A stretch of 51,013 bases of DNA from Saprolegnia diclina VS20 (Eukaryota; Oomycota; Saprolegniomycetes; Saprolegniales; Saprolegniaceae), in NCBI RefSeq assembly GCF_000281045.1, contig NW_008246192.1, positions 1-51,013 of the forward strand, read 5' to 3'. Positions 11,088-20,717 of the stretch are shown in pieces. The notes beneath the pieces were generated by a model. The model made no database searches and was not told the origin of the DNA. It was given only the letters and a program-made list of their open reading frames with translations. The position numbers and the translations under genes are program-made. Each line of letters starts with the position of its first letter. Within the stretch, counting starts at the first letter, position 1.

Positions 11088-11717
11088 ATGTTTGACTTTC
11101 TAAAGCGGCCGACGCTCGAGGACGAGCTCTTCAAGATGAAGTTCACGGCCAAGTCGCTCCTCCGCAACGCTAAGAAGTGCGATAAGAACCAGACGGCGCA
11201 GAAGACGAAGCTCAAGAAGGCCATCGAGCAGGGCAACATGGAGGGCGCCAAGATCTACGCGCAGAACGCGATCCGCGAGAAGAACCAGGCGCTGAGCTAC
11301 CTCCAGCTCAGCTCCCGGATCGACGCGGTCGCGGCGCGCGTCCAGACCGCCATCTCGATGGGGAAGCTCAAGCAGAACATGTCGGGCGTCGTCAAGGGCA
11401 TGGACGTGGTCATGGACTCGATGAACGTCGAGAAGATCTCCAAGACGATGGACCAGTTTGAAAAGCAGTTTGAGGACCTCGACGTGCGCTCCGCCTACAT
11501 GGAGGGCGCCATGAACAGCACCACGGCCGGCGCGACGCCCACCGACCAGGTCGACGACCTCATCCAGATGGTCGCGGACGAGAACGGCCTCGTGATCGCC
11601 GGCCAGCTCGACAACGCCGGCGCGGTCGGCCTCGAGACGCACGTGCAGCCGGCGGCCGCTCCCACGTCAACGGCCAACGATCTCTCGGCGCGCCTCGCGG
11701 CCCTCCGCAAGGTCTAA
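11088..11717 (+). CDS. CHMP1: CHMP1, ESCRT-III subunit
   Basis: The protein is 209 residues in one exon and starts MFDFLKRPTLEDELFKMK. It is the ESCRT-III accessory subunit CHMP1 (Did2/Vps46), which recruits and regulates the Vps4 ATPase during multivesicular body formation and cytokinetic abscission at endosomal membranes. The N-terminal basic helices (KFTAKSLLRNAKKCDKNQ) and the C-terminal acidic half are as in the family, and the extreme C-terminus DLSARLAALRKV is a MIT-interacting motif (MIM1) like that of human CHMP1. The upstream open frame continues to 10842, but the ATG at 11088 matches the family start. It converges on the AP-3 delta gene, with 68 bp between the stops. Confidence 0.95.
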   Translation: MFDFLKRPTLEDELFKMKFTAKSLLRNAKKCDKNQTAQKTKLKKAIEQGNMEGAKIYAQNAIREKNQALSYLQLSSRIDAVAARVQTAISMGKLKQNMSGVVKGMDVVMDSMNVEKISKTMDQFEKQFEDLDVRSAYMEGAMNSTTAGATPTDQVDDLIQMVADENGLVIAGQLDNAGAVGLETHVQPAAAPTSTANDLSARLAALRKV

Positions 11718-11785
11718 ACCACAATACACGGTCATATATATCTAACGGGAGATCGTGTTGTCGCTAGATACACTAATACTACGAC

Positions 11786-14700
11786 TTAAAACATGAGCAG
11801 CGGCTCGTCGTTGAGCGCGCCGCCGCCGTCGGCCGCCTTCTTGGAGCTCTTCTTGGAGCTCTTCTTGGGCTTGTCTTCCTTGGGCTCCTTCCCGGTCTTC
11901 TTGCTCTTCTTGGGCTTCTTGACCTCTTCCTCGATAGCAACCTCAACCTCCTTGGCCTTCTTCGACTTCTTCGGCTTCTTCGGCTCCGCGTCCTTGGCCT
12001 TCTTCTTCTTCTTCTAACGCGAATGTCAACCCCAAGATCCGTCGAGTGGATCCAACCTTCTTGCCGTCGTCGTCGTTCATGCTCGGTGCGCGGTCAAGGA
12101 CCTGGCGGTGCTGCCAGTGCGAGTCCGGAATGCGCTCGTCGTCCCGCAGCGGCATGGTGAGGTCGACCTCGGCCAAGTCGACGTCCTTGGACGACCGCCG
12201 CTTGCCGTGGCGGCCACGCCGACCGCTCTCGTCTTCGCTCGAGTCGCCTCCGTCCGGCTACACAACCATAGGTATTCTCCTCAGACGCGTCGTGTGCGTA
12301 CCATGACGTCGTCGAGGACGATCGCACGCTGCTTCTTGGGCGCCTTGGGCTTCTTCTTGCCCTTGGATTTCTTGTTGTCGAGCGCCGAGAGGATGTTGCC
12401 AAACATCTAGTCGGAACGTCATCGGATGTACTAACTAAATGCGAATACGTCGTCCGTGGGCGCAGCGCTGTGGGTCGGCTTGATGTAGAACGGGTCTTGG
12501 CGCAGTCGCTCCTGCTCCATCGCGTACTGCTTCTCGAGCGCCGCCTTGGCGTCGTCGCCGTCCGTCTCCTCGTCGCTCGACGAGGTGGCGCCGAGGTTGA
12601 CGTACCCCGTGTCCGCCTCCTTGGCATGCGCCGAGTGCACGAACGACACCTCCTACACAGAGCGTGTCACGCCTTCACCTTGCTATCTGCAACAACGTAC
12701 GTCGTCGGTCGTGCTGCCGTCGGCGTCACCGGCCGCAAGGAACGCGGCTTCGTCCTTGGCGAAGGGCGTGTCGAGGTCGAGCCCCGGCGGCAGCGGCACC
12801 TTGCGCTGGGCCTTGGCGCCCACTGGTGCGAGCGGCTCGTTGAAGAAGCCGTTGAGGACGCTGAGACGGCCGTCGGACGTCGATATCATGGCGCCGCCAA
12901 AGACGCGGTTGGCGCGGTCCTCGGGCGAGAGTGCGTCGAGGCCGAGGCCGAGGCCCAAGACCACGTGCTCGAGCGTGCATGCGCGCTCCTGGACTTCAAT
13001 GTGCTCGCTCTGGACAAAGGCGGGGAGGCGTTCGAGGATCATCTTGGCCACGAGCTCGACGGTCGCGTCGTCGGCCTTCTCGGCGGCCGCCATGAGCAGC
13101 TTGAGGAGGTTGTGCATGTACACGGCCTGGACGTTGGCGGGCAGCGACGTCGTCGACGGCTGCAGCATGACATCGACGACGTCGACCATCTTTTCGAGGC
13201 GCGCCTCTTCGCCGTCGCTGTCGTCGTCGCTCTCTTCGTCGCTCTCGTCGCTCTCGTCGTTCTCAATGAACTCCAAAATGTACTCGCCGACGATCCAGCC
13301 AGCCGCGTAGAGCACCTGCGCGGTCGTGGCCGCGCCAGCGTCCTGGAGCGCCGCCTTGTCGAGCACAAGCGCCATCATGTACTTGACGAGGACGCTGCGG
13401 ATGCCCTTGACGCGCACGGCGATGTCCATGAGCTGGCGCGTGATCTCGGCGCCGTGCACGGACGAGGCCTCCTTGCCCGGGAGCTTGCTCAGCTGGCAGA
13501 GGATCCGGATGTACCACTCGAAATCCTGCACGTTGTGGTACTTGTTGAGCGAGCACACGTGCAGGATCTTGACGATGAGCTCCTGTCGGTACACGCCGTC
13601 CGACACCATCGTGTGGCGCATGAGCTCCTGGATGATGGCCGGCGCGTTCTCGGGCGAGACCATGCCCGCGAGGAGCTCGAGCGACCGGAGGCGGATCGTC
13701 GTGTCTTCGACGCTGAGGCACTCGAGGATGAGCTGCTGGTGCTCGCTGATGACGTGCGGGTGGCTCTGCATGAGGTTGCTCAGGCCTACGAGGCCAAGGT
13801 ACCGCAGGTTCTGGTCCGGGTCTTCAATGTAGCGGCGCAGATGGTCGTTGCAGAGCTTGACGATCGCCGGCACGTTGCGGGGCTGGGACCCGTCGCTCTT
13901 CTGCGTGTACAGGAGCGCGGTCGTGACCGTCGAGATGCACTCGTACAGGAGCGACTTGGCCGGCGTGTTTTGGATGATGGTCGCGAGCGGGTCCAAGAGC
14001 TTGCGCGCGAGGCGGGGCTCCTCAGGCACGAGTGACGACATGAGCTTGACGACCTACAGACGTGCAACATGAGCATGATGGATACGGTGTCCAAGACGAG
14101 GGGTACCTTGATGAGCATCCAGTTGTTGGACGACGTCGTGAGGAGGCGAAAGAACTGCGGCGCGAGACCGACGTAGTTCTTGGGCTTCTTGTTGGCGAGC
14201 TCGCAAATGACGTTGACGGAGCAGCTCACGACGCCCACGTCGGGCTCTTCCATGCGCTCCTTGAGCCGGTCAAAGCTAAGGCGCAGGCCCTGCGGGTAGC
14301 GGAGGAAGAGCTTGTAGAGGATGAGCGTCGCCTTCTTGCGCACGTACGGCTTGTGGCTGTTCATGAGCGCGAGGATATCGCCGAGGAGGTCGCGCGCGAG
14401 GTCGGTCGTGCAAATGTTGGCCATCGCGTTGAGCGCGAGGCCGACCTCAAACTCGTTCACAGAGCCAAACTCCTTCTTGAAGAGGTTCGTGCAGAGCAAG
14501 ACGACGTCCGTGGCCTGCGTGAAGGACTGGCCCGCGGCGAGGTACCCGATGCGCTTGTGGGCGAAGCGCTCGTAGCTCATGACCTCGACCACGTGGAAGG
14601 CCGCCCAGCCCATGTCGTAGCCCTGCATGTTGAGGTAGGTGAGCTTGCGGATGGCCTGGGCCTTGATGAAGGGGTCGTTGGCCTTGAGCTCGTTCTTGAT

Positions 14701-14790
14701 CTCCTGCATGCACTGCGAGATGTACACGGAGACATCGCCCTTGCACGACCGGATCCCCTTGACGAGGTCCGCCAGCGTCTTCTCAAACAT
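11786..14790 (-). CDS. AP3D1: AP-3 complex subunit delta
   Basis: Six exons (14107-14790, 12701-14053, 12449-12652, 12302-12406, 12057-12257, 11786-12013) give 924 residues. It is the large delta subunit of the AP-3 adaptor, which sorts cargo from endosomes/TGN to lysosome- or vacuole-type organelles. The start MFEKTLADLVKGIRSCK and the adaptin/HEAT trunk (residues 1 to about 600, including NNWMLIK joined to VVKLMSSLVPEEPRL across the first intron) match the family closely. The hinge has an acidic run (DESDESDEESDDD, about residue 490). The C-terminus is a Lys-rich tail (KKPKKSKKAKEVE) ending in EPLLMF; no ear domain is evident, so it is shorter than animal delta (about 1150). All introns are 42-53 bp. 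Confidence 0.93.
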
Positions 14791-14997
14791 CGGCGATCGA
14801 AAAATACGATTAAAAAATACGAAGATTTCGCCGCGTTATCCGGACGCTTCCGCCGGCCAGACCGCAGTTCAACCGAGGTATACAAAGTTCAAGAGAGGAC
14901 TCGTATCCGGATCGCATGCGCTGAGGTGGCATACGTGGCAGCGCACGGAGCGAGGATCGTTTCAGCGCCATCGCCAGTTTTAGATCACACGAGTCGA

Positions 14998-15201
14998 ATG
15001 CTCGCCACCAACTGGACACCGACGACGACGACGACGGGCCGGAAGCGCACGAGTCAATTCGTCATGGCGGCGCCGGCCAAGAAGACCCGACTGGAGGCGG
15101 CGCCGCAGGTCAGCACCGACACTCGGCCGCCCGCGCTTCCGTCGGTGGTCGCGCACCCTGCGCCAATGACCCACGACTGGTACGCCTTTCCGTATGGCTA
15201 A
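14998..15201 (+). CDS. Small 67-aa protein, unrecognised
   Basis: Starts MLATNWTPTTTTTGRKRTSQ and ends MTHDWYAFPYG. Nearly every codon ends in G or C, exactly as in the neighbouring genes, which argues that it is translated. A second ATG lies at 15064. The basic Thr-rich N-terminus and aromatic C-terminus (HDWYAFPYG) suggest a short linear-motif protein. It is divergent from AP-3 delta, with 207 bp between the starts. I recognise no family. A missing upstream exon is possible because the same frame stays open upstream. Confidence 0.5.
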   Translation: MLATNWTPTTTTTGRKRTSQFVMAAPAKKTRLEAAPQVSTDTRPPALPSVVAHPAPMTHDWYAFPYG

Positions 15202-15621
15202 TCTAGCTATACGATCTTATCGTCCCTTCCTCGACTCGCGTGTTCTGCAATCTTGATGCTCGTGGCGCGCGCGAGTGAAGGTGCGTCGTCGGTACCACGT
15301 TGGGAGCGTCGCGATAGCATCGACCTTTACGGCGTCGCAGCACTTGTACCGGGCGCGGCCATTCGACATGGCAGCGTGCACAGGCAGCCATCTTCCATGC
15401 GAGATCGCAGGTCGGATGCCTAGGATCCGGCCGACTACGGCGGTGGCGTGCGATTATCCCAAATCGGCGACAATGTGATTGGCTAAAAAGGCGAGGTTTT
15501 GGCGAATGAGCGTGCATCTCTTGTTGATTGGCCAGAGCGATTTGGAGCGGATAGTTGGTGGAGGCTGCGACGCTCAGAAGACGTTGTCCGGGCTAATAAC
15601 TTTTGAATCTCCTTAAACAAG
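15202..15621. other. Intergenic stretch and P2 leader
   Basis: No supported gene. It must contain the promoter and first, non-coding exon of the P2 gene, which ends at AAACAAG before 15622. An open frame on the minus strand (15203-15517) has random codon use. Confidence 0.5.
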
Positions 15622-15688
15622 GTACGCCCATGAGCCCATGCGCCCATGCGCCCATGCTGCCATGATGCTCATGCTGCTGCTGCTGTAG
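15622..15688 (+). other. Likely 5'-UTR intron of the P2 gene
   Basis: A GTACGC donor at 15622 and a CTGTAG acceptor ending at 15688 frame a 67-bp segment that stops exactly at the P2 start codon. The segment contains a string of repeated GCCCATGC units with many upstream ATGs, which would block translation if retained. Introns directly before the ATG are common in ribosomal protein genes of many eukaryotes. Confidence 0.65.
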
Positions 15689-16030
15689 ATGCGTCACGTT
15701 GCTGCTTTCCTTTTGGCTGTCCTCGGTGGTAACACCACGCCGTCCGTCGCTGACGTCTCGGCCATCATCACGGCCGTCGGCGGTGAAGTCGACACGGAGC
15801 GCCTTGAGACCTTGATCAAGGAGCTCGAGGGCAAGGACATCTACGAAGTCATTGCCGAAGGCCAGAAGAAGCTCGCGACCGTCTCGGTCGGTGCCTCGTC
15901 GGGCGCTGCCCCGGCCGCTGGTGCCGCCGCTGGCGCCGCCGCCCCCAAGGAGGAGGCCAAGAAGGAAGAGGAAGAGGAAGCCGACCTTGGCGGTGGCATG
16001 GACATGTTCGGCGGTGGCTCGGACTATTAA
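15689..16030 (+). CDS. RPLP2: 60S acidic ribosomal protein P2
   Basis: 113 residues. The start MRHVAAFLLAVLGGNTTPS and the helical dimerisation domain (residues 1 to about 65) are those of stalk protein P2, which with P1 and P0 forms the lateral stalk that recruits GTPase translation factors. An Ala-rich hinge and acidic KKEEEEEADLGGG region follow. The end is MDMFGGGSDY instead of the usual SDDDMGFGLFD, so the conserved Phe-Leu-Phe tip is altered. The ATG directly follows a probable 5'-UTR intron. Confidence 0.93.
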   Translation: MRHVAAFLLAVLGGNTTPSVADVSAIITAVGGEVDTERLETLIKELEGKDIYEVIAEGQKKLATVSVGASSGAAPAAGAAAGAAAPKEEAKKEEEEEADLGGGMDMFGGGSDY

Positions 16031-16475
16031 GCGTCTCGCCATCGTGGCTCGATCCCCGTAATAGTAACACGAACGCCGTCTCGCCGCAGTGCTGTGACGA
16101 CATCCTGACTTTCATTCTCGGCCTTTTCTGTCTCGTCGGCGACTCGTGCAGAGGCAGAATAAGCGAGAGCGACTCTCGCCTCCTTGCACGCAGGGCGCCA
16201 CCAGCGCTGCTGTCAAATGGCCTTGATGAGTATACCGCAGCGACCACACTACCTGCATGCAAGACAAGCGCCGGCTTGGCGTCTGATGCGAGGGCCTGAT
16301 GGGCAACCGCCGCAATCGCTGCGATCAGGCCGTGCGATCAGCTCCGATCACAAAGCAGCTGCCGGATTGTGGTCGTCGATGCAGCCGCGCGAGAGGGTGG
16401 GTCCCTCAAAACGCGCCTGTCTAACTAGACCCCACTCCAAAACGAGGTCGACTCACTTTGCTTTTCGCCACCAGC
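16031..16475. other. Intergenic stretch
   Basis: Holds the P2 terminator and CANT1 promoter. GCGATCAG occurs twice (near 16320-16343). No gene is supported. Confidence 0.5.
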
Positions 16476-17480
16476 ATGGGCCTCTGTGGTAGCAAGCTCG
16501 ACGACGAGACGCCGGCGCGTCAGACCAAGCAGCGCCGCGAGACGTTTGCGATGGGCCTCATCACGGACCTCGACACGGCCAGCAAGGAGGTCAAGGTTGA
16601 CGGCACGCTCGACTGGCGGGCCCTCTTCCAGCGCGCGCTCCTCGTGCGCGACGCCGACGGCCGCTACAGCGTCGAGTGGCACGACGCCGTGACGATCACG
16701 ACGGACATCAACGAAGAGGGCCGCGGCTTCGAGCTCAGCGAGCTCGCGTGGTTCCAAGGCCGGCTCCTCACGTTCGACGACCGCACGGGCATGGTCTTTG
16801 AGCTGACCAACTTTGAGTTTCACGCGACCGGTCCGCTGCAGGCGACGCCGCTTATGGCCATCAAGGCGGGCGACGGAAGTGTCGAGAAGGGCGCCAAGAA
16901 CGAGTGGGCGACGGTCAAAGGCGACGTGCTGTACGTCGGCAGCCACGGCGTCAACTGGGCGCCCGGTGGCGTCATCGAAAACGACTACCACCGCTGGGTC
17001 GCGCAGCTGTCGTCGCTCGACGCTCCTCGCATCGACCATGTCAACTGGTCGGCCCGCTTCGATGCGGTGCAGACTGCGCTCGGTGCGTCGGGCTACGTCA
17101 TCCACGAAGCCGTCGAGTGGAGCGAGCAGCTGCAAAAGTGGGTCCTGCTGCCGCGGCGCGTCTCGGACGAAGCGTTCAGCGACGAGGTCGACGCAGTTAA
17201 GGGCAGTAACAAGCTCGTGCTCGCCTCCGAGGACTTTGACGACATCGAAGTGCGCAATGTCGGCGCCGTCGTGCCCGAGCGCGGGTACGCGAGCTTCAAG
17301 TTCGTGCCGGGCACGAACGACCGCGTGATCGCGGCGCTCAAGAGCGTTGAGGACAACGTGGCGGGGATGCAAACCACGTTTCTCTCGGTGCTTGATGTTG
17401 CGACGGGCAGCGTGCTCTTGCCCGACACCGAAGTCCCGGGCGGCTATAAGTTTGAAGGCCTCGTCTTCCTGCAGCCTTAA
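16476..17480 (+). CDS. CANT1: CANT1-type apyrase, acylated form
   Basis: Intronless, 334 residues. It belongs to the calcium-activated nucleotidase (apyrase, CANT1) family, a five-bladed propeller that hydrolyses UDP/GDP to monophosphates and so removes the product of sugar-nucleotide transferases. Family blocks are clear: GRGFELSELAWFQGRL, FDDRTGMVF, EKGAKNEWATVKG, SGYVIHEAVEW, LLPRR, GYASFKFVPGT and a terminal YKFEGLVFLQP. The ATG at 16476 gives MGLCGSK, a textbook N-myristoylation signal (Gly2, Ser6, Lys7) with Cys4 available for palmitoylation. There is no signal peptide or membrane helix, so it should face the cytosol, which is unusual for a family that normally works in the ER/Golgi lumen. 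It is tail-to-tail with UGDH, 26 bp between the stops. Confidence 0.9.
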   Translation: MGLCGSKLDDETPARQTKQRRETFAMGLITDLDTASKEVKVDGTLDWRALFQRALLVRDADGRYSVEWHDAVTITTDINEEGRGFELSELAWFQGRLLTFDDRTGMVFELTNFEFHATGPLQATPLMAIKAGDGSVEKGAKNEWATVKGDVLYVGSHGVNWAPGGVIENDYHRWVAQLSSLDAPRIDHVNWSARFDAVQTALGASGYVIHEAVEWSEQLQKWVLLPRRVSDEAFSDEVDAVKGSNKLVLASEDFDDIEVRNVGAVVPERGYASFKFVPGTNDRVIAALKSVEDNVAGMQTTFLSVLDVATGSVLLPDTEVPGGYKFEGLVFLQP

Positions 17481-17506
17481 TCTTATAATTCTATACACTG
17501 TGGTTT

Positions 17507-19086
17507 CTACTGCAGCTTTTTACCAATGCCAAACACCTTGAAGCCAATGGCTCGCAGCAGCGCGTGGTCGAGCAGGTTGCGGCCGTCAAAGACAAACGCA
17601 GGCTTGAGCATGTTGTGGTAGATCGACTCGAACGGCAGCTGCGTAAACTCGGTCCACTCGGTCAAGACCGCAATCGCGTGCGCCTGCGCCGTAGCCTCAA
17701 ACGGCGTCGACACGATCTGGATGCTTGCAATGTCGCTCTAGCCCGAAATGTATCAATGTGTCAAGATAATAGAGAGATACCTCGGCCATGCCTTGGTAGC
17801 GCAGCTCGTGGAGCATGTCGTCGCGCTCGACCTTGGGGTCGTAGACAAAGAGCTGCGCGCGCTCGGCGACGAGCGCCTTGATGACGGCGGCGGCGGCCGT
17901 CTCGCGCGTGTCGCCCGTGTCCTTCTTGTAGGCAAACCCGAGGATCGCAATCTTCTTGTTCGAGACCGAGTGGAAGAGCTGCGACACGATGAGCTTGGAG
18001 AACCGGTTCTTCTGAAATTCGTTCATGTCGACGACGCTGCGCCAGTAGGCCGCGACCTCGGGGAGGTGGCAGCTCTCGGCCAAGTACACGAGGTTCAAAA
18101 TGTCCTTTTGAAAGCACGAGCCGCCAAAGCCCACTGACACTTGGAGAAACCTGTCGCCAATGCGCGGGTCCGTCCCGACGGCCCGTGCGACCTCCGTCAC
18201 GTCGGCGCCTGCGATATCAGATTGAACCAGTCGAAATCGAGCGCTGCTACTACCGGTGGCTTCGCAGAGCGCCGAGATCGAATTCATGCTCGAGATGCGC
18301 TGCGCCAAGAACGCGTTCGCAACGAGCTTCGAGAGCTCCGACGACCACACGTTGGTTGTCAGGATCTTGTCTGTGCAAAATCTCAGCACTGTAGCGAAGC
18401 GCAAGAAGAACGTACCGCGGGCCACCCAGTGCTCGTAGATGCTGACGAGCGTCGCGACCGCTTGTTGCCCTGACGGCGTACTCTCGCCGCCAATGAGAAT
18501 GCGCGAGGGTGCCATGAGGTCGCGGATCGCCGTGCCTTCCGAGAGAAACTCGGGGTTCGAGAGCACTTCAAACTGGACCGAGCTACTACGATCGAGTGCA
18601 TGAGCCTCCTGCAGCGTAAACGAGGGCCCACGAGCTGTTGGCGTCAAAGACAGCGTTGAGCACCTCGGCCGTGTGCACAGGCACTGTCGACTTTTCGACC
18701 ACGATCTTGTCGGTCGTCGCGCTCTGGGCGATCATGCGCGCGCAGGCCTCGACGTGCTTGGTGTCGGCGGCCGCGCCCGCGCCAAAGCCCGAAGCCTTTG
18801 TCGGCGTGTTGACACACACAAAGATGAGGTCGGCCTCCTTGATGTGGCGGTCAATGTCGGTCGAGAAGAAGAGGTTCTTGCCGCGGCTGCCCGTGACGGC
18901 CTCGAGAAGCCCGGGCTCGTAGATGGGCAGGTCGTCGGTCGAGTTCCAGCGCGCGATCTGCTTGGCGCTGACGTCGACGACGACGACGCGGATGGTCGGG
19001 CAAAACTTGGCGATGACGGCCATCGTCGGGCCGCCGACGTACCCTGCGCCCATGCAGCAGACGCGCAGCGTGTAGTCGCCGTCCAT
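17507..19086 (-). CDS. UGDH: UDP-glucose 6-dehydrogenase
   Basis: Five exons (18632-19086, 18416-18582, 18254-18370, 17781-18208, 17507-17737) give 465 residues. The enzyme oxidises UDP-glucose to UDP-glucuronate with two NAD+, in the cytosol. The start [19 protein letters not shown] holds the NAD-binding glycine motif. [32 protein letters not shown] and the catalytic-cysteine motif [10 protein letters not shown] (exon 4) are conserved. After the first intron two acceptors (TAGTAG) are three bases apart, so a one-residue splice variant is possible. The product feeds polysaccharide synthesis. It is slightly shorter than animal enzymes (about 494). Confidence 0.95.
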
Positions 19087-19612
19087 GGCTCCGAAATTGC
19101 AACTGTCGCAGAATTTCATTGGCAGCTTTTCGTTGGCTTTTGACCAATCATGTGGTGGCACCCGGGATCACCGCCCCATTTGCAGCGTCGAGGACGGCGC
19201 ATGCGCCTCGTTCATTCGCATAGCGGCTTCAATGTACTGCACAGGAGCGCATTGTAGATCTGATAATTCGTAGGCGGTTTGCAGGGCTATTTTGTACCGG
19301 AGCCTTAGCGGTACTAAGATATAAGTACTGTACTGCTTTGCGTAGCTACTTTCACTTCAACTTGGCGGAAGCCATTTGACAAACCCTCCATCAAAGCGTC
19401 GATCACAATAACGTATAATGCAGACTATAAGCTGATAAGATCTTGTGCGGTGCAGTCGGTGCCACTTGGAGCGCCATTTTTCGAAACACAAAATATCGAA
19501 CCACCAATCAAATGCAGGCTTGTCGGCCGCAACGATTGGTTAAAATGTTGGTTTTTGCACCAATGGGCATCGCGCGTTGGAAGGGAGACCACATACGAAG
19601 CGGACGGACAAG
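19087..19612. promoter_or_regulatory. Divergent promoter region, UGDH / LSM7
   Basis: 526 bp between two divergent starts. No coding frame is supported. I see no element I can name. Confidence 0.4.
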
Positions 19613-19888
19613 ATGGCATCGAAGCGCGACCCAATTCTGGACTTGGCCAAGTTCATCGACCAGAGCGTGCGCATCAAGTTCGCCGGCGGCCGCGAAGTCA
19701 CGGGCGTCCTCAAGGGCTACGACCAGCTCGTGAACCTCGTGCTCGACGAGGCCGTCGAGTACTTCGAGACGCCCGGCGAGACGCGCAACCTCGGGCTCCT
19801 CGTCTGCCGAGGGACGTCGGTCATGCTCATCTCGCCCGTCGATGGCACGCAAGAGCTCTACTCGAACCCGTTCCTGCCCGAAGAGTAA
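19613..19888 (+). CDS. LSM7: U6 snRNA-associated LSm7
   Basis: 91 residues, intronless. The Sm fold is evident: Sm1 motif (DQSVRIKFAGGREVTGVLKG), LVNLVLDEAVE and Sm2 (LLVCRGTSVMLISP). The start MASKRDPILDLAKFID is the LSm7 type. LSm7 is part of the LSm1-7 ring (mRNA decapping, P-bodies) and the LSm2-8 ring (U6 snRNP). It converges on another spliceosomal gene, Dim1, with 171 bp between the stops. Confidence 0.95.
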   Translation: MASKRDPILDLAKFIDQSVRIKFAGGREVTGVLKGYDQLVNLVLDEAVEYFETPGETRNLGLLVCRGTSVMLISPVDGTQELYSNPFLPEE

Positions 19889-20059
19889 TTGTGCATGCGA
19901 ACGACGCCCACGAATCCACGCCCGCCCTACATGTGCGCTGCCCAGAAAAACCACAGCCTAAATAGAACACGACGTGTATTGAGCTTGAGCTACACCTGGG
20001 CGACGATGATGGCTTAGCGTGGATAGCAACGGCGTGGCTACGGGGACGAGGCCGAGGGT

Positions 20060-20538
20060 CTAGTAGCGGTACTTGGTCGAGTAGTCCTTGGGCGAGATGA
20101 CGAGACCGCGGCCCTTGCGCGCGCCGCGGTAGACAGTCTCGATGATGTCGATCATTTCGCCCTTGTTGTTGAAGGCCCAGTTGATCTTGTTGTTGTTGCC
20201 CGTGCCGAGATCGATCATGATGTGCTTGTTGCGGTAAAAGAACATGACGGTGCACGGGTCGTAGAGCTCGTACATCGTGTTAAAGTCGGGCACCTCCGTG
20301 ATGTCCACCTAATGCCACGCATCATGAGCCCACATGCGAGCGATGGATGGTGACGTACGACGTAGATGATGGCAAAGTTCTTGACGTCCTCGGCAATGCC
20401 GGCAAGCACTTGGTCCATCTGCATACACACAGGATCATGGTCATGCCCAAATCGCATGACGACGACGCGGTCACCTTCGGTCATGATGGCCTGATCGACG
20501 GCCCAGCCCGAACAGAGGTGAGGAAGCATGTACGACAT
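20060..20538 (-). CDS. DIM1: Dim1/TXNL4A, U5 snRNP 15-kDa protein
   Basis: Two exons (20359-20538 and 20060-20308, 50-bp intron) give 142 residues, exactly the family length. MSYMLPHLCSGWAVDQAI, VVVMRFGHDHDPVCMQMD, VDITEVPDFNTMYELYDP and the end KDYSTKYRY are nearly identical to Dim1 from other eukaryotes. It is a thioredoxin-fold component of the U5 snRNP and U4/U6.U5 tri-snRNP, needed for pre-mRNA splicing. Confidence 0.97.
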
Positions 20539-20717
20539 GGTGGCCGAGAGGAGGAGGACGAGGCAACGGACGGAGCGGGTTTGAAAATGCGAGCGCCGGA
20601 TACGCAACCGAAAAAAGCTAAAATCACCCAACTGTCCTTTCCAGAATTTCCGGTCGCTGCGGCCTCGGGATGCCACGTCGTGGCTCAGTTCTTCGTATTC
20701 AGCGCTATAAGCTGCAA

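Noticed and set aside
12470-14035. 521-codon open frame on the plus strand
   Set aside because: It is antisense to AP-3 delta exons. Strong GC3 bias removes stops on the opposite strand, and its protein has the Arg/Val/Glu-rich composition of such shadows.
16425-17498. 357-codon minus-strand frame
   Set aside because: Antisense to the acylated CANT1 gene.
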